Shown here: piece after piece, positions 33,105 to 34,674 of the stretch
Position numbering within the stretch: position 1 is the stretch's first letter
Layout of the letters: each line of letters starts with the position of its first letter
From: Microbacteriaceae bacterium
GTDB taxonomy: Bacteria; Actinomycetota; Actinomycetes; Actinomycetales; Microbacteriaceae
Reading direction: 5' to 3'
Assembly (NCBI GenBank): GCA_947443745.1
Contig: CANEXL010000008.1
Span: forward strand, 1-34,674
DNA length: 34,674 nt
Translations under genes and position numbers: made by a program
Notes under the pieces: generated by a model
Told to the model about the DNA's origin: nothing
Databases searched by the model: none
The model's input: only the letters and a program-made list of their open reading frames with translations

Positions 33105-34547
33105 ATGTCATTCTTGGAATACGCCCCCGCGCCCGAGTCCACTGGGCTCCTCAACCTTCGCGAACACTACGGACACTTCATCGGTGGTGAGTTCGTCGAA
33201 GGCTCTGGTGAGTCCTTCGCGAGCATCTCTCCGTCAACGGAGAAGCACATTGCGACCTTCGCTACCGGAACCGATGAAGACGTTAACCGGGCCGTCGTCT
33301 CTGCCCGCAAGGCCTATGACACTGTCTGGTCGAAGCTCTCCGGTGCTGACCGTGCGAAGTACCTCTTTCGCATCGCCCGCATCATTCAGGAGCGCGCCCG
33401 CGAGCTCGCCGTTGCCGAAACCCTCGATAACGGAAAGCCCATCAAGGAGACCCGCGACGCGGACATCCCCTTGGCCGCAGCCTGGTTCTTCTACTACGCC
33501 GGATGGGCCGACAAGCTCGACTACGCCGGCATGGGCGCCAACCCTCGCGCCCTCGGTGTCGCCGGGCAAATTATTCCGTGGAACTTCCCGCTGCTCATGC
33601 TCTCGTGGAAGATTGCCCCCGCCTTGGCTGCCGGCAACACGGTCGTGCTGAAGCCCGCCGAGACCACTCCTTTGACCGCGATGCTGTTTGCTGAGATTTG
33701 CCAGCAGGCTGACCTGCCGGCCGGTGTCGTCAACATCGTCACGGGCGCGGGCGCCACGGGACGGGCCATTGTGGAACATCCCGACATCAACAAGATTGCC
33801 TTCACCGGTTCAACGGCAGTGGGGCGCGGCATTGCCCGTACCGTCGCCGGAACCGGAAAGAAGCTGACTCTGGAGCTCGGCGGAAAGGGTGCCAACATCG
33901 TCTTCGATGACGCCCCTATCGACCAAGCCGTCGAGGGAATCATCTCGGGTATTTTCTTCAACCAGGGTCAGGTGTGCTGCGCCGGATCTCGTCTGCTCGT
34001 GCAGGAGAACATCCATGATGAGGTTGTCGACCGTCTGAAGACGCGTCTGGGAACACTGCGCCTCGGAGATCCGTTGGATAAGAACACCGACATCGGTGCC
34101 ATCAACTCCAAGGTTCAGTTAGAGCGAATCACCGCATTGGTCGCCAAAGGCGAGGCCGAAGGCGGAGAACGCTGGAGTGCTGCGTGCGAGATCCCTGACA
34201 AGGGATTCTGGTTCCCCCCCACGCTGTTCACCGGTGTTCAGACGAGCAACACGGTTGCTCGCGATGAGATCTTCGGCCCCGTGCTGTCGATCCTTACCTT
34301 CCGCACTCCGGCCGAGGCCATTGCCAAGGCCAACAACACTCCCTACGGTCTTTCTGCAGGAATCTGGAGCGACAAGGGCAGCCGCATTCTGGCCGTAGCC
34401 GACAAGCTGCGTGCCGGGGTCATCTGGGCCAACACGTTCAACAAGTTCGATCCCGCGAGCCCCTTTGGTGGCTACAAGGAATCGGGATTCGGCCGCGAAG
34501 GCGGAATCCAAGGACTCTCCGCCTACCTCGAAGGAGGCGTGCGATGA
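33105..34547 (+). CDS. aldehyde dehydrogenase, resembling the first domain of ALDH16
   Basis: NAD-type aldehyde dehydrogenase of 480 residues. Catalytic Glu257 (LELGGK) and nucleophile Cys291 (GQVC) have the usual 34-residue spacing, and the cofactor segment IIPWNFPLLM and the ESGFGREGG end motif are present, so it should be active. The N-terminus has EYAPAPES (residues 5-12), a motif I recall from ALDH16 proteins, where it precedes the first of two ALDH domains. The neighbouring deoC makes acetaldehyde a plausible substrate. It starts 9 bases after the deoC stop and overlaps a second ALDH gene by 4 bases. Confidence 0.88.
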   Translation: MSFLEYAPAPESTGLLNLREHYGHFIGGEFVEGSGESFASISPSTEKHIATFATGTDEDVNRAVVSARKAYDTVWSKLSGADRAKYLFRIARIIQERARELAVAETLDNGKPIKETRDADIPLAAAWFFYYAGWADKLDYAGMGANPRALGVAGQIIPWNFPLLMLSWKIAPALAAGNTVVLKPAETTPLTAMLFAEICQQADLPAGVVNIVTGAGATGRAIVEHPDINKIAFTGSTAVGRGIARTVAGTGKKLTLELGGKGANIVFDDAPIDQAVEGIISGIFFNQGQVCCAGSRLLVQENIHDEVVDRLKTRLGTLRLGDPLDKNTDIGAINSKVQLERITALVAKGEAEGGERWSAACEIPDKGFWFPPTLFTGVQTSNTVARDEIFGPVLSILTFRTPAEAIAKANNTPYGLSAGIWSDKGSRILAVADKLRAGVIWANTFNKFDPASPFGGYKESGFGREGGIQGLSAYLEGGVR

Positions 34548-34674
34548 GCCGCCTAGCTGTTCCCAAGACCTACAAGCTCTTCATCGGCGGCAAGTTTCCG
34601 CGCAGTGAATCGGGCCGTGTGTATGAAATTCTGTCGACCAAGGGAGACTTCGTGGCCAACGCCGCCCTCGCTTC
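34544..34674 (+). CDS. second aldehyde dehydrogenase, N-terminal fragment (runs off the window)
   Basis: The frame starts at ATG 34544 with a strong ribosome binding site AAGGAGG (34531-34537) in the end of the preceding gene, overlaps that gene's stop by 4 bases (ATGA) and is open to the window end. The 43 visible residues (LAVPKTYKLFIGGKFPRSESGR, then a strand and SxxGD turn) are a typical aldehyde dehydrogenase N-terminus. They resemble the start of the second domain of ALDH16. Whether this partner keeps the catalytic cysteine cannot be seen. Confidence 0.75.
   Translation, partial: MSRLAVPKTYKLFIGGKFPRSESGRVYEILSTKGDFVANAALA

Noticed and set aside
1-34674. tRNA, rRNA, insertion sequences, prophage or attachment sites
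   Set aside because: None was recognised by eye on either strand; a tRNA or repeat-finding program would be the decisive check.

Overview
The window is chromosomal DNA of a high-GC Gram-positive bacterium, most likely Microbacteriaceae (Actinomycetota). Supporting this are the conserved block dxr-rseP-ispG-proS-nusA-ylxR-infB-rbfA with truB-ribF further on, frequent GTG starts, an infB with a very long Ala/Pro/Gly-rich N-terminus, and many genes that appear to be read from leaderless transcripts. The family assignment is inference from gene order and remembered protein sequences. No rRNA, tRNA, CRISPR array, insertion sequence or prophage was seen, and no gene-free stretch exceeds 300 bases.

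Layout. 1-1.4 kb: the 3' end of a large FtsK/SpoIIIE-type ATPase gene (cut by the window edge) and a small ABM-fold monooxygenase. 1.4-9.3 kb: a nitrogen/amine block with alanine dehydrogenase (minus), a complete polyamine ABC transporter potDABC (plus), a class 3 L-asparaginase and a GABA-type transaminase (minus). 9.4-21.3 kb, all plus: isoprenoid genes dxr and ispG around the site-2 protease rseP, an MFS transporter, proS, then nusA-ylxR-infB-rbfA. No rimP is present in the 59-base gap before nusA, its usual place.

21.4-26.9 kb, all minus: a 2TM protein, then a compact cassette transcribed pqqD-like, HprK-like kinase, GT4 glycosyltransferase, GT2 glycosyltransferase, NTP_transf_5 nucleotidyltransferase, followed upstream by mutY. 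The cassette genes are joined by short stop/start overlaps. At the last junction a 14-bp unit carrying the GTGA stop/start overlap is present three times, making two tiny five-codon relay frames. This cassette is the best candidate for an undescribed system: its parts recall lasso-peptide tailoring and surface-glycan loci, but no precursor peptide or cyclase is visible.

27-31 kb, plus: truB, two small membrane proteins, ribF and a CynX-type transporter. 31-34.7 kb, plus: a SorC-family regulator with a 14-bp perfect palindrome and a good promoter in front, deoC, and two overlapping aldehyde dehydrogenase genes. The first carries an N-terminal EYxPxPES motif that I remember from ALDH16, and the second (cut by the window end) resembles the start of the second ALDH16 domain, so the pair looks like a split ALDH16. 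Together they would break deoxyribose 5-phosphate into glyceraldehyde 3-phosphate and acetaldehyde and oxidise the latter.

A theme across the window is a -10-like hexamer ending 6 or 7 bases before a start codon (gabT, rseP, ispG, proS, the 2TM gene, pqqD-like, mutY, truB). It indicates leaderless mRNAs and was used to choose several starts.
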